This document shows positions 12,016 through 22,102 of a DNA stretch of 64,000 nucleotides, piece by piece (position 1 is the first letter of the stretch; every line of letters begins with the position of its first letter). The translations under genes and the position numbers were made by a program. Below the pieces are notes generated by a model. That model saw only the letters and a list, made by a program, of their open reading frames with translations. It did not search any database and was not told the DNA's origin. Source of the stretch: Podarcis raffonei (lineage: Eukaryota; Chordata; Lepidosauria; Squamata; Lacertidae); assembly GCF_027172205.1 (NCBI RefSeq), contig NC_070614.1, forward strand, positions 47,556,001 through 47,620,000, given 5' to 3'.

Positions 12016-12366
12016 CAGGTAAAGGTAAAGGACTCCTGGATGGTTAAGTTAAGGCGGCTATGAGGTTGTAGCTCTCATCTCACTTTCAGGCCCAGGGAGC
12101 TGCCATTTGTCCAGAGACAGCTTTCCGAGTCATGTGGCCAGCATGACTAAACTGCTGGTGCAACGGAACACGCTGACAAGCCAGAACGCACGGAAACTCA
12201 GTTTACCTTCCCGCCACAGCGGTACCTGTTTATCTACTTGCACTGACGTGCTTTCGAACTGCTAGGTTGGCAGGAGCTGGGACAAAGCAACGGGAGCTCA
12301 CCCCTTTGCAACCTTCTGATCGCCAAGCCCAAGAGGCTCAGTGGTTTAAACCACAGCGCCACCTGT
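12016..12366 (-). mobile_element. Sauria-type SINE, minus strand, diverged
   Basis: Reverse complement of the same SINE family as 11,059-11,418. It begins with 'aggtaaaggtaaag' (the complement of the ACCTTT tail) and ends in the tRNA-like head 'ccacagcgccacct'. It is older and more diverged than the plus-strand copy. Confidence 0.75.
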
Positions 12367-12590
12367 GTCTTCAAAGAACTCAAAAGCTGCCTTCAGCCGC
12401 AGAAGGGAAATAGTTGGCGTGGAGCATTGGACCCCTGCAATTTCTGGCAGGAAGAAGCCTCAGCGTTGGCCAGCTCTAGTATATAAATACTCGGAGCCTG
12501 ATCTTCTGCTTTTGTCTGATCAACAGACAGGTTACTTGCTGCTGTCGGCCTCGAGCTTGCAGCTCAAGGATCTTTAACTGGAAGGTCTAA

Positions 12591-12842
12591 CAGGGGTCAG
12601 CAAGCTTTTTCAGCAGGGGGCTGGTCCACTATCCCTCAGACCTTGTGGGGGGCTGGACTATATTTTGAAAAGAAGAAAAGGAACGAATTTCTATGCCCCA
12701 CAAATAAACCAGAGATGCATTTTAAATAAAAGGACACATTCTACTAATGTAAAAACACGCTGATTCCTGGACCATCTGCGGGCCGGATTTAGAAGGCGAT
12801 TGGGCCGGATCCAGCCCCCGGGCCTTAGTTCCCCTACCCATG
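12591..12842. mobile_element. hAT-type non-autonomous DNA transposon
   Basis: The left end 'caggggtcagcaagc' and right end 'agttcccctaccca' are near-inverted copies in the CAGGGGT style of hAT elements. The right flank GTCTAGAT fits the Charlie-type 8-base target; the left flank 'gtctaaca' matches it only partly. No coding capacity. Confidence 0.55.
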
Positions 12843-12850
12843 GTCTAGAT

Positions 12851-12988
12851 CAGTGGTTCTCAACCTGTGGTTCCCCAGATGTTGTTGGACTACAACTCCC
12901 ATCATCCCCGAGCGCTGGCCTTGCTAACTAGGGGTGATGGGAGTTGTAGTTCAACAACATCTGGGGAACCACAGGTTGAGAAAGTCTG
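12851..12988. mobile_element. Hairpin hAT MITE with exact 8-bp target duplication
   Basis: A near-perfect palindrome: arms 'ctcaacctgtggttcccc' and its complement enclose 'ggactacaactcccatcatc' and its complement around a short loop. GTCTAGAT occurs on both sides (12,843-12,850 and 12,989-12,996). The left copy is also the right flank of the hAT element before it. Confidence 0.75.
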
Positions 12989-12996
12989 GTCTAGAT

Positions 12997-13518
12997 GCTA
13001 GCCTTATCTTCGCTCTGTCGCCCACAATTTAACAGCCATCAAATGGAAGTTAGCCATGCCTTATCTTCTGAGCTTGCCTGGAGAGGTTAACACCACTGTA
13101 TATCAGTGCCTCTAATCCATGCTTTTCAATTTTATCCCACCAGCGAAGAAGGAGTGAGTGAAGATCTACATCAGGAACAAGGGTGGTAGGAGACCAGCGC
13201 TACCTCCTATTCACCAAGAGTCCACCGTAGAGCTGGATTTGGAGGGGGGCTGCTGAGAAGGTCACAGATCCTACAAGGAACAAGCCACAGCTGTTATTGC
13301 CTCTGTCACAGCTGTTATTGCCTCTGTGGCAGCAGCAACAGGCAATGCAATTTCTGGAGGCTTGATCTGCTGCCCCCTTTGGATCCTGCCACCTGAGGCG
13401 GTCACCTCACCTTTGCCACATGTGTGGGATAGACCTACATGATGGGCCTGCAATACACATGTGTGCCTTAGCAGATACCTAATAATGCACACCCCTGGTC
13501 CTGGGTACAACAATCATT
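12997..13518. other. Gene-free stretch
   Basis: Intergenic sequence with no supported gene. It contains a short direct repeat of 'cacagctgttattgcctctg' near 13,287-13,325. Confidence 0.5.
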
Positions 13519-13532
13519 ACTGTTTCATAGCA

Positions 13533-14302
13533 AAAACAAAAAAAAAAATTTCCTTCCAGTAGCACCTTAAAGACCAACTAAGTTAGTTCTTGGTATGAGC
13601 TTTCGTGTGCATGCACACTTCTTCAGATACACTGAAACAGAAGTTGCCAGATCCTTCTATATAGTGAGAAGGTGGGAAGGGGTATTCCTCAGAAGGGTGG
13701 TGGGAATGGGTGATTGGCAGATAGCTGTGATGAGCCTGTTGGCGACTCTTAACGACTGCAATAGGTTTTACAGGAAAAAGCAAGGGGTGAGAAGGTGAAA
13801 AATGGCTTTGTCATGTATAATGAGATAATAATCCAATGTCTTTGTTCAGACCAGGTCTCTCCATGGTTTTAAGTTTGGTAATGAGTTGCAATTCAGCAGC
13901 TTCTCTTTCCAGTCTATTTCTGAAATTCCTTTGTAGTAAAACAGCTACTTTGAGATCTTGTATAGAATGTCCTGGGAGATTGAAGTGTTCTCCTACTGGT
14001 TTCTCTGTCTTGTGATTCTTGATGTCCGATTTATGTCCGTTTATTCTTTGGCGTAAGGTTTGGCCTGTTTGTCCAATATAGAGAGCTGAAGGACACTGTT
14101 GGCATTTGATGGCATATACAATGTTAGACGATGAGCAATTAAATAGTCCCGAGATGGTATGTGTGATGTTGTTGGGGCCAGTAATGGTGTTGTCCGGGTG
14201 TATGTGGCAGCAAAGTTGGCATCTGGGTTTATTGCAGGCTCTGGTGCCAGTGTCCGTGTTACGTCTGGTTGTAGTATTATTGTGGGTTAGTAACAGTCTG
14301 TA
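13533..14302 (-). mobile_element. Penelope-like element, 3' part with GIY-YIG endonuclease
   Basis: The minus strand reads the C-terminal domain of a Penelope-like retroelement protein: a Cys-rich lead (CNKPRCQLCC), then NIVYAIKCQQCPSALYIGQT, the GIY-YIG nuclease core with YIG, an Arg-containing RINGHKSDI stretch and GEHFN carrying the acidic residue. The frame stays open for roughly 155 codons to a stop near 13,808. A 14-base target duplication, ACTGTTTCATAGCA, flanks it (13,519-13,532 and 14,303-14,316). The reverse transcriptase half is missing, as expected of a 5'-truncated insertion. Confidence 0.8.
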
Positions 14303-14316
14303 ACTGTTTCATAGCA

Positions 14317-15132
14317 GTATGCCTAGAAATAACTCAGTGAGACATACCTGTTTTCATTTATTTTAATCCTTTGACTCAACCTGGTTTTACATATAGGTTT
14401 CTCAAAGCAAATTTAGATGGTGGAATCCTGGAGTCATACCATTTTAATGCTTTATATGCTTTGCAGTATGTCCAGCTACTCTGCTGTCAAAGTTTTTACA
14501 AGGTCATAAGGTGGGGTATGGAAGGGAAGGGAGGAAGCACCTAACCGTACTATTGTCTCTAAGAAAGAATGAGTGAAAGTTCAACCTAATGCATTTGGCA
14601 GTAATTTTTCCTCCCCATAAATAACAAAAAAACCTTCCTGTTCTGCTGAACACTATAACCTATTGATGCAGAACATTTACTTCAAGCAAAATGAAGTTAG
14701 CTATGTATGGTAAATACACTTGTGAGTAGAAACCATTACCAAACACCAGATAGATTTTGCTCATAATTCATGACAAAAGAATTGATATGCGGCTCTTATG
14801 GTAATCTTAATTTGAGTTCAGTGTGATTTGTATCTTGCTCATTGACCTAATCATGTATTTCTTTATTTTTTATTAAATAAATAAATAAAGAATCTTGTAT
14901 TTGGTACTGATGTCTATTGGATCCTTTGCCCTATATGGTTTTACTTTAAATGCCCCTGCAAATACAACGGTATATGTTGTATCCCGGGTGCTCTCTGCCT
15001 TGATCTGATTCCTCACCTCTAAATCAATTCCAAAATATAAGTCATTATGCAAGGGGGATTCCCTTCCCTTATTTGGTGTATTTAACTCAGTCTGGTCTTT
15101 CTGTTGCTTCTGAATACCAAGGCCATTTGTTC
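14317..15132. other. Gene-free stretch
   Basis: A/T-rich intergenic sequence with a short AAAT run near 14,874-14,890 and no gene or classified element. Confidence 0.5.
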
Positions 15133-15965
15133 AGCCTGGAAAAAAGGAGAGTGAGAGGAGATATGATAGCCATCTTCCAATAACTCAAGGGTTATCATTG
15201 TCAGGAACTCATCCTACTCTCAAGTAGGACCCTGGCAGAGACACATGCCTGACTGGCATGTTCTCTCCCTCCTGGTCGATCGTTCAGGAGCTTCAAAAAA
15301 TTTCTGCTGCCCAAACATCACAGCGACTGATGCCACCAGACATTGGCACACTTAGGGATCCGCAGAGTCTTCACAGCTTGCGTAACAGACCTCAGCAACT
15401 CAGCATTTTGGCTAATCTACTTTATTTACATATAAACACACACAGAGCACTGCAACATGGCTCCCTCTCTCTCTAGAATCAGACAGCAAAGAGAAAAAGA
15501 ACAAAGGACAATAGTCCCACTTCACGGAACACAATAACACAAACATCCTGTCTCCATCACTTCCCACTTTGTGGTGACCAAACATACACCTTCATGTGAA
15601 AGGGAAAAAACCCATGACTGCAATCATGGAGCAGGAACTCTAACAGTCACATGGAAGAGGGGTCATGCTTCTACCCCTCTTGCTCAGGAGGGTAGGACTC
15701 AAACCAATGGCTTCAAGTTACAAGAAAGGAGATTCTGACTAAACATCTGCAAGATCTTTCTGACAGTAAGAGCTGTTCCACAGTGGAACAGTCTCTGTTG
15801 GGAGGTGGTGGACTCTCCTTCCTTGGAGGTTTTTAAGCAGAGGTTGGATGACCATCTGTCATGGATGTTTTAGCTGAGTTTCCTGCATTGTAGGGGAATG
15901 GACTAGATGAGCCTTGGGGTTCCTCCCAACTCTACAATTCTATGTTTCTTTGATTTTATGATTTT
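15133..15965 (+). mobile_element. CR1 LINE 3' end, split by an insertion
   Basis: Two pieces, 15,133-15,199 and about 15,648-15,965, form a CR1 3' region: 'gtgagaggagatatgatagc', 'gacagtaagagctgttc', 'ggtggtggactctccttcct', 'tggactagatgagcc', and the tail 'acaattctatg'. The piece between them is a probable solo LTR. The 3' portion recurs at 24,948-25,262 as part of the duplicon. Confidence 0.7.
15200..15647. mobile_element. Probable solo LTR (fossil)
   Basis: An insert of about 450 bp in a CR1 copy begins TGTCAGGAACTC and ends in CTCTAACA, the TG...CA form of LTR ends. No internal retroviral part is present. Its right half recurs at 24,767-24,947, so it is older than the duplication that made duplicon copy 3. 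Confidence 0.4.
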
Positions 15966-17078
15966 ATCTGGACTAGAAAATCAAAAGCTTGGATCTGTAC
16001 TTTTTCTTTAAAAAAATAAGGAGTAGGTATGAATACTCTGGCATGACTGGGGCAGGGTTCTTTTGGGGTAGGGACAAAAGGGACTGGAGGATTTCTCTAT
16101 CCCAGTGAGCCAAGAACTCTAGTGATCAACCAGAGCTCAAAATTTCACTAGCAATCACTTCATGTACAACACAAGAAACTTCTCTCTGTGCCACCAGCTT
16201 TACTCAAGGGGGCAGGAGATATATACTAAAAAGCACAAGAAATAAAATATTTATTCAACGGTACTGCCTTGTGGTTTCAGCTGTGAGGCTGCTTTCTCAT
16301 CTGTTTCCTTTACATAGTCACAATTTGTTTATTTATATACCACATCTTCCACAGATACAGCTGTGCTCAGATATAGATATATGAGAGAGAGAAAAATAAT
16401 AAATAAATAAATTAAATAATAAATAAATAATAATAATACAGATTTATAAATTTATAGATATATGCCTTGAAATAATGATGCATAATAAATATTCAGCTGA
16501 GTTTTACTCACAGTAGCCCCACTGAAATAAGTGGACCTAACTTATGTTAATTAATTTAAATCGGTCTGCTCTGATTAAAGCATAGTTTAATACTACTCAT
16601 GATTAATGCATGATAACATTAAAAAAATCCAAGAATTAACAGTTCATTTAACAGACATCAAAATTTAAATAAATAAACACAGGTCAAGTGAAACTACCCA
16701 AGAACTTCAATTACAAAATTGATCTGAATGCTGATGATATTGGTATGTACAACCACCACCACCCCACAGTTTTATGCCTTGGTTCAAAATGTCAGAATGT
16801 CCCAACTTAATTAATTTAATAAATTATCCCAGAAGCTATTTCTAGTTTATCTTATGCAGAAGGAGCTGATGGAACTTCCCACAATATCTGCTGAGCAGTC
16901 TCAGTGTGAGCTTTAGAAATCAAAATTGAAGTCTGTGTTCCATTTTGCACTGAAGGTGCAATTCATCATTTAAGCACAATAGTCACCCGTGTGGAAAGTA
17001 AGGGCAGAGATGTGATTAGGATCCTACTAGAATTGGTCACAGTCCTTTTTATAATCCATTGCAAAAATGTTCTTGAAT

Positions 17079-17086
17079 ATGCAAAT
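17079..17086 (+). promoter_or_regulatory. Ig octamer ATGCAAAT
   Basis: Perfect octamer 63 bp before the leader ATG of IGHV copy 1. It binds Oct factors in B cells and is the key element of V promoters. Confidence 0.85.
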
Positions 17087-17148
17087 TTATCAATCTATTA
17101 GAGATTTATTTAAATGCCAAGTCTCCTGCTTGAATTTTAGAGAGCATC

Positions 17149-17973
17149 ATGGAGACGATGGTGCCCTTAGCCACATTTCTCTTTGTCTTTTCTATCCTTA
17201 AACCTGGTCAGTTGTATTATTTGTAATTGATTGTAGAGGGAAATGCCATCCTGTAGACTCTTTTAACGTTTATGAGCATTCTTTCCTTTTATATTTTCAA
17301 GTGCTGAACTAGGTTACCTGAGATGTTTTCCTTCTGTTCTATAATAGTGAGAAGCATGAACAAGTGCAGTCCCATTTTCCAAAATTATCGGATCGTGTCA
17401 TTAAAAATATTTCACTTTGTTCAGAAAGAGGATTAAGCACTATTTAAAAGTTAAAAATGCAACAGCTTTATTATGTATGTTTTATTATTTTTTTATATAT
17501 GCTGGAAGCCACCCAGTGTGGCTGGGGCAACCCAGCCAGATGGGCAAAGTACAAAATAATAACAATAACAAGAATAATAATTGATATTTCTTTGTTTTAT
17601 AATCTTGTAGCACGTGTTAAAATTTAATATGCCTTTCCCCCATTTCTTTCTGCTAGGATCCCCCTCTGAAATTCGACTGACTCAATCTGGTGAGGGAGTT
17701 CGGAAACCTGGAGAATCCCTCCAGTTGACCTGTGCTGTCTCTGGTTACACCATCACTTCTGGCTCTCTTTGGAACTGGATCCGCCAGCCTCCAGGGAAAG
17801 GGCTGCAATGGATAGGAAGGGGATATTACAGCAGTTCAAGATGGAAAACAGATTATGGTTCAGCCTTCCAGAGCAGGGTTTCCATCTCTCTTGATTCATC
17901 CAAGAATGCATATCATCTCCAGCTGAATTCCCTGGCAGCTGCAGACACAGCCATGTATTACTGTGCAAGAGAA
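17149..17973 (+). CDS. IGHV: IGHV segment 1 (clan II, VH4-like), apparently functional
   Basis: Germline heavy-chain variable segment. The leader exon is 17,149-17,206 (METMVPLATFLFVFSILKP), the donor is GTCAGT, and the V exon is 17,657-17,973. The mature part begins near [11 protein letters not shown] and shows Cys in LTCAVSG, Trp in [11 protein letters not shown], and ends [11 protein letters not shown]. The framework is close to VH4/clan II. No stop interrupts it, and it has an octamer upstream and a recombination signal downstream. The leader intron is 450 bp, long for this gene type, because it holds a LINE tail. Compared with segment 3, changes gather in CDR1 (SGSLWN against SGYGWN) and CDR2. 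Confidence 0.88.
17497..17582 (+). mobile_element. L2-like LINE 3' tail inside the IGHV leader intron
   Basis: The sequence 'ggaagccacccagtgtggct' followed by 'cagatgggcaaagtac' and an AATAAC tail matches the reverse complement of the 3' end of the long LINE at 26,902-31,418. Copies at 21,620-21,696 and 26,116-26,205 show that it entered before the duplicons arose. Confidence 0.7.
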
Positions 17974-18013
17974 CACAGTGACACAGAGCAAGTCTGTCAT
18001 CTGTACAAAAAGG
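17974..18013 (+). promoter_or_regulatory. 23-type recombination signal of IGHV 1
   Basis: Heptamer CACAGTG (17,974-17,980) is perfect. With a 24-base spacer the nonamer is ACAAAAAGG (18,005-18,013), 7 of 9 to consensus. This is the RAG target for joining to a 12-type D segment. Confidence 0.85.
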
Positions 18014-19506
18014 AGAAGCATTCCTTTTTTCTGTTTCTGCTGCAAGTTCTTTCTTCAATGCACAACTTTTTCATCCAGAAGGCATTCAAAATTACATTTA
18101 TTGTTATAAAAAATGTGTGTTCCCTGCATTCAATGAATTCATTTCTTCTTCTACCTTCCAACCTGGGAAGGTAGCCCATCTAGGAGAAGCCCATCTCCAC
18201 ATGAAATCCTGAATCTCCAGAGAAATTCAGAAGGAGCCAGTAATCTACACATTAAAATAATACTGGGCAGACAGCGTGTCTATAAATATTAAAGCACTGC
18301 TCCTTTTGGCTTACCAAATAAATTTCCAGGATGATGAGGGGAGTGGGGAGAAGAAGAGTTCTGTGACTGATAATTTCTTAAACCGGTGACTATTTCTGTC
18401 TCAAGTAATTTAGATTCCTATGAATCTTTATGAATGATGCAATTGATGTCAGGAGCAAATAGGCAGTGCAGTCTTCAGTCCAAATATAATTTCCAATGCA
18501 TAAAGCCATTTGTTTCTGTTTCTTTCTGTACTCAGCCTGTACGTACCAGGAGGACACATTTTGGGGTAAAAATGGAGTCAAATCAGTCTGCTTCATCAAG
18601 CAGCTTGTCCAAGCCAAAGAAAACTGCCTCTATAACTCTCTGAATGAAATCATGGACCTCCAGCACAGTTTGGAAGGAGTCAGAGATCTGGATATTAAAT
18701 AAAACTTTGAAGATGTATCTGCAAACATGGAAGCATTGCTCCTCTGGCTTATCATACTGGAAATTTCCATGGTGGTGAGAGGGTGGAAGGAAGAGTTCTA
18801 CAGTGGAAAGTTCTAGCTTCTCATCAAAGAGAATGATTTTACCAGGGCATTGAAATCACAGTGCTTTTAGGGAGAAATAATGGAGCAATGCATTGTTTTT
18901 TCCCCATCTGCTCCATGTACATTTTTTCATACATATTTTACAATTATTTATGTATCTATTTATTTCATTAAATTCATACACAGCTTGATTGTAAAAAGCA
19001 CAACACAACACCTTCAAGGCAGATTACAAAAAGAAACATACCCCTCAAATACACCCATTTTCAAAAACATTGTTTTGAAAAATGCATGGCAAATTTCTGA
19101 TAAGTTTGAATTTCAAAACAGAACTGTATTTTGGACCACATATTATTTTGGAAAGTGTGAGTTTGATAGATTTGGCTTTAAATTTGTGCTGCATTAATTT
19201 TTTTTACCTACCTGTAGCACAGAAACATTGCTATCTTCACCTACGTTCTATAAAGATCTTATGTGGCATGTTTCATCTCCCTACGTTGTGAATCTCACAC
19301 AGGTACAGAAGGAAAATAAAATATGTAATACAAATATGTAAAGGAAACTGCTGAACATCCAGATTTTGCTGGATTTCAATTCCCATAATCTCTTTGGTTG
19401 AGTCAATCTGCATACCCTTTCCTGGAGCATCGTGCTACTTCTATAAACTGTTCCTAGGGTCTTTGATATGAGCCAGACTAGTTTTAGAGAAGAGAGGAAA
19501 TCTAAC

Positions 19507-19719
19507 TTTGGAATCTCAAATAATTCTTGAGACGGGGGTTCCGTGAGGGAGGGTTCAGCAAAATAATAAATTTTGTGTGAAGCCATACCACCAATGAAGA
19601 AGTCACCTGGTTGATACCACTTCATGTGGAACAGTTATGGGATCATCTGTGGGGCAATTACTGGTATCTCTTTCACACATATTGGGAGACAGGAGAAACA
19701 CCATAATTAGGCACAGCAT
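19507..19719 (-). pseudogene. Fossil V2R exon 1, duplicon copy 1
   Basis: On the minus strand it starts ATGCTGTGCCTAATTATGG, giving a leader-like peptide (MLCLIMVFLLSPNMC), then CPTDDPITVPHE, and after an extra base WYQPGDFFIGGMAS and EPPSQELFEIPK to a donor (CCAAA|GTTAGA). It matches exon 1 of genes B, C and D. The one-base shift between HE and WYQPG, and the lack of following V2R exons, mark it as dead. Confidence 0.8.
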
Positions 19720-20353
19720 CCTGGCAATAAAACAAATTCACTGCGTTCATCAAAAGCATCGGCTTAGCTTAGTTTAGAGGCAACATGGGGAGATAGTTTA
19801 GCTTAGTTTATAGGAAACATGAGTAGGTATGAATACTCTGGAGTGACTGGGGCAGGGTTCTTTTGGGGTAGGGACAAAAGGGACAGGAGAATTTCTCTAT
19901 CCCAGCCAGCCAAGAACTCTAGTGATCATCCAGAGCTCGAAATTTCCCTAGCAATCACTTCATGTAGAAGAGAAGAAGCTTCTCCCTGTGCCACCAGATT
20001 TACTCAAGGGGGCAGGAGAGATATACTGAAAAGCACAATAAATAAAATATTTATTCAACTGTACTGTCTTGTGGTTTCAGCTGTGAGGCAGCTTTCTCAT
20101 CCGTTTTCTTTACATAGTCATAATTTGTTTATTTATATACCACATCTACACTGATACAGCTGTGCTCAGATATAGATATATGAGAGAGAAATACAGATTT
20201 ATAGGTTCATAGATACACCGGTATGTCTTGAAATAATGATGCATAATAAATATTCAGCTGAGTTTTACTCACAGCAGCCCCACTGAAATAAGTGGACATA
20301 ACTTATGTTAATTAATTTAAATTGGTCCGCTCTGATTAAAGCTTAGTTTAATA

Positions 20354-20707
20354 CAGTGGTGCCCCGCAAGACGAATGCCTCGCAAGACGAAAAACCCGCT
20401 AGACGAAAAGGTTTTCCGTTTTTGAGCTGCTTCGCAAGACGAATTTCCCTATGGGCTTGCTTCACAAGACGAAAACGGCTTGCGAGTGTTGCGATTTTTT
20501 TTCACTTTCCCACCCTTTTTCTAAGCCGCTAAGCCGCTAATAGCCTTTTAGCCGCTAAGCCGCTAAGCCTTTAATAGCCGCTAAGCCACTAAGCCGCTAA
20601 TAGCGCTAATCCGCTAATCCGCTAATAGGGTTGCTTCTCAAGACGAAAAAACCGCTAGACGAAGAGACTTGCGGAACGGTTTGTTTTCGTCTTGCGAGGC
20701 ACCACTG
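20354..20707. mobile_element. Tigger-type MITE, inserted after duplication
   Basis: The ends are inverted (CAGTGGTGCCCCGCAAGACG and TCGTCTTGCGAGGCACCACTG less one base) and flanked by TA. The matching point in copy 1 (near 16,592) has one TA and no insert, a clean empty site. The centre holds tandem 'taagccgc' units. Confidence 0.8.
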
Positions 20708-21197
20708 TACTACTCATGGGTAATGCATGATAACATTAAAAAAATCCAAGAATCAACAGTTCATTTAACAGACATCGAAATTTAAATAAATAAACACAGG
20801 TCAAGTGAAACTACCCAAGACCTCCACTTACAAAATTGACCTGAATGCTGATGATATTGGTATGTGCAACCACCACCACCCCACAGTTCTATGCCTTGGT
20901 TCAAAAGGTCAGAATGTCCCAACTTAATTAATTTAATAAATTATTCCAGAAGCTATTTCTAGTTTATCTTATGCAGAAGGAGCTGATGGAGCTCCCCACA
21001 ATATCTGCTGAGCAGTCTCAGTGTGAGCTTTAGAAATCAATATTGAAGTCTTTGTGTTCCATTTTGCACTGAATGTGCATTTCATCATTTAAGCACAACA
21101 GTCACCTGTGTGGAAAGCAAGGGCAGAGATGTGATTAGGATCCTACTAGAATTGGTCACAGTCCTTTTTATAACCCAATGCAAAAATGTTCCTGCAT

Positions 21198-21205
21198 ATG
21201 CAAAT
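21198..21205 (+). promoter_or_regulatory. Ig octamer ATGCAAAT
   Basis: Perfect octamer 63 bp before the leader ATG of IGHV segment 2. Confidence 0.85.
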
Positions 21206-21267
21206 TTATCAATCTATTAGAGATTTGTTTAAATACCAAGTCTCCTACTTGAATTTTAGAGAGCATC

Positions 21268-22062
21268 ATGGAGACGATGGTGCCCTTAGCCACATTTCTC
21301 TTTGTCTTTTCTATCCTTAAACCTGGTCAGTTGTATTATTTGTACTTGATTGTAGCGTGAAAATGCCGTCCTGCAGATTCTTTTAACGTTTATGAGCATT
21401 CTTTTGTTTTATATTTTCAAGTGCTGAACTAGGTTACCTGAGATGTTTTCCTTCTTTTCTATAATAGTGAGAAGCATGAACAAGTGCAGTCCCATTTTCA
21501 AAATTATCGGATCGTGTCATTAAAAATATTTCACTTTGTTCAGAAAGAGGATTAAGCACTTTTTAAATGTTAAAAATGCAACAGCTTTATTATGTATGTT
21601 TTATTATTTTTATATATATGCTGGAAGCCACCCAGTGTGGCTGGGGCAACCCAGTCAGATTGGCAGAGTACAGAATAATAACAATAACAATAATGCATAT
21701 TTCTTTGTTTTATAATCTTGCCTTTTCCCTATTTCTTTCTGCCAGGGTCCCCCTCTGAAATTCGACTGACGCAATCTGGTGAGGGAGTTCGGAAACCTGG
21801 AGAATCTTTCCAGTTCACCTGTGCTGTCTCTGGTTGCACCATCACTGCTGGCTATTATTGGCACTGGGTCCGCCAGCCTCCAAGGAAAGGATTGGAATGG
21901 ATAGGAAGGGGACATTACAGCAGTTCAAGATGGAACACAGAATATGGTTCAGCCTTCCAGAGCAGGATTTCCATCTCTCTTGATTCATCCAAGAATGCAT
22001 ATCATCTCCAGCTGAATTCCCTGGCAGCTGCAGACACAGCCATGTATTACTGTGCAAGAGAA
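21268..22062 (+). CDS. IGHV: IGHV segment 2 (clan II, VH4-like), apparently functional
   Basis: Leader exon 21,268-21,325; V exon 21,746-22,062. The leader peptide is the same as in segment 1. The V exon reads [20 protein letters not shown], Cys in FTCAVSG, Trp in WHWVRQPPRKG, then LEWIG and [11 protein letters not shown], all open. It differs from segments 1 and 3 at FR2 (WVRQPPRKGLEW for [12 protein letters not shown]) and CDR1, where an extra cysteine appears (SGCTITAGYYWHW). An unpaired CDR1 cysteine could pair with one in CDR3 in rearranged receptors, but that is inference. The leader intron is 420 bp. Confidence 0.88.
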
Positions 22063-22102
22063 CACAGTGACACAGAGCAAGTCTGTCATCTGTACAAAAA
22101 GG
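22063..22102 (+). promoter_or_regulatory. 23-type recombination signal of IGHV 2
   Basis: Identical layout to segment 1: CACAGTG, 24-base spacer, ACAAAAAGG. Confidence 0.85.

Larger units (their letters stand above)
15478..19817. repeat. IGHV/V2R duplicon, copy 1
   Basis: First of three tandem copies. It holds part of the solo LTR and CR1 tail, an IGHV segment (+), and a fossil V2R exon 1 (-). The 3' edge is sharp: 'aggaaacat' at 19,817 joins the 'gagtaggtatgaatac' that starts copy 2; the same word occurs inside copy 1 at 16,021. Confidence 0.85.

Noticed and set aside
17974-18174. The open frame of IGHV 1 running about 65 codons past the V exon (also in copies 2 and 3)
   Set aside because: It passes through the recombination signal. 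The V exon ends at the heptamer; the rest is flank kept similar by recent duplication.
18880-19291. Open frames of 69-105 codons kept between duplicon copies
   Set aside because: They match only because the copies are recent; copy 2 has indels across the region and no protein features are present.
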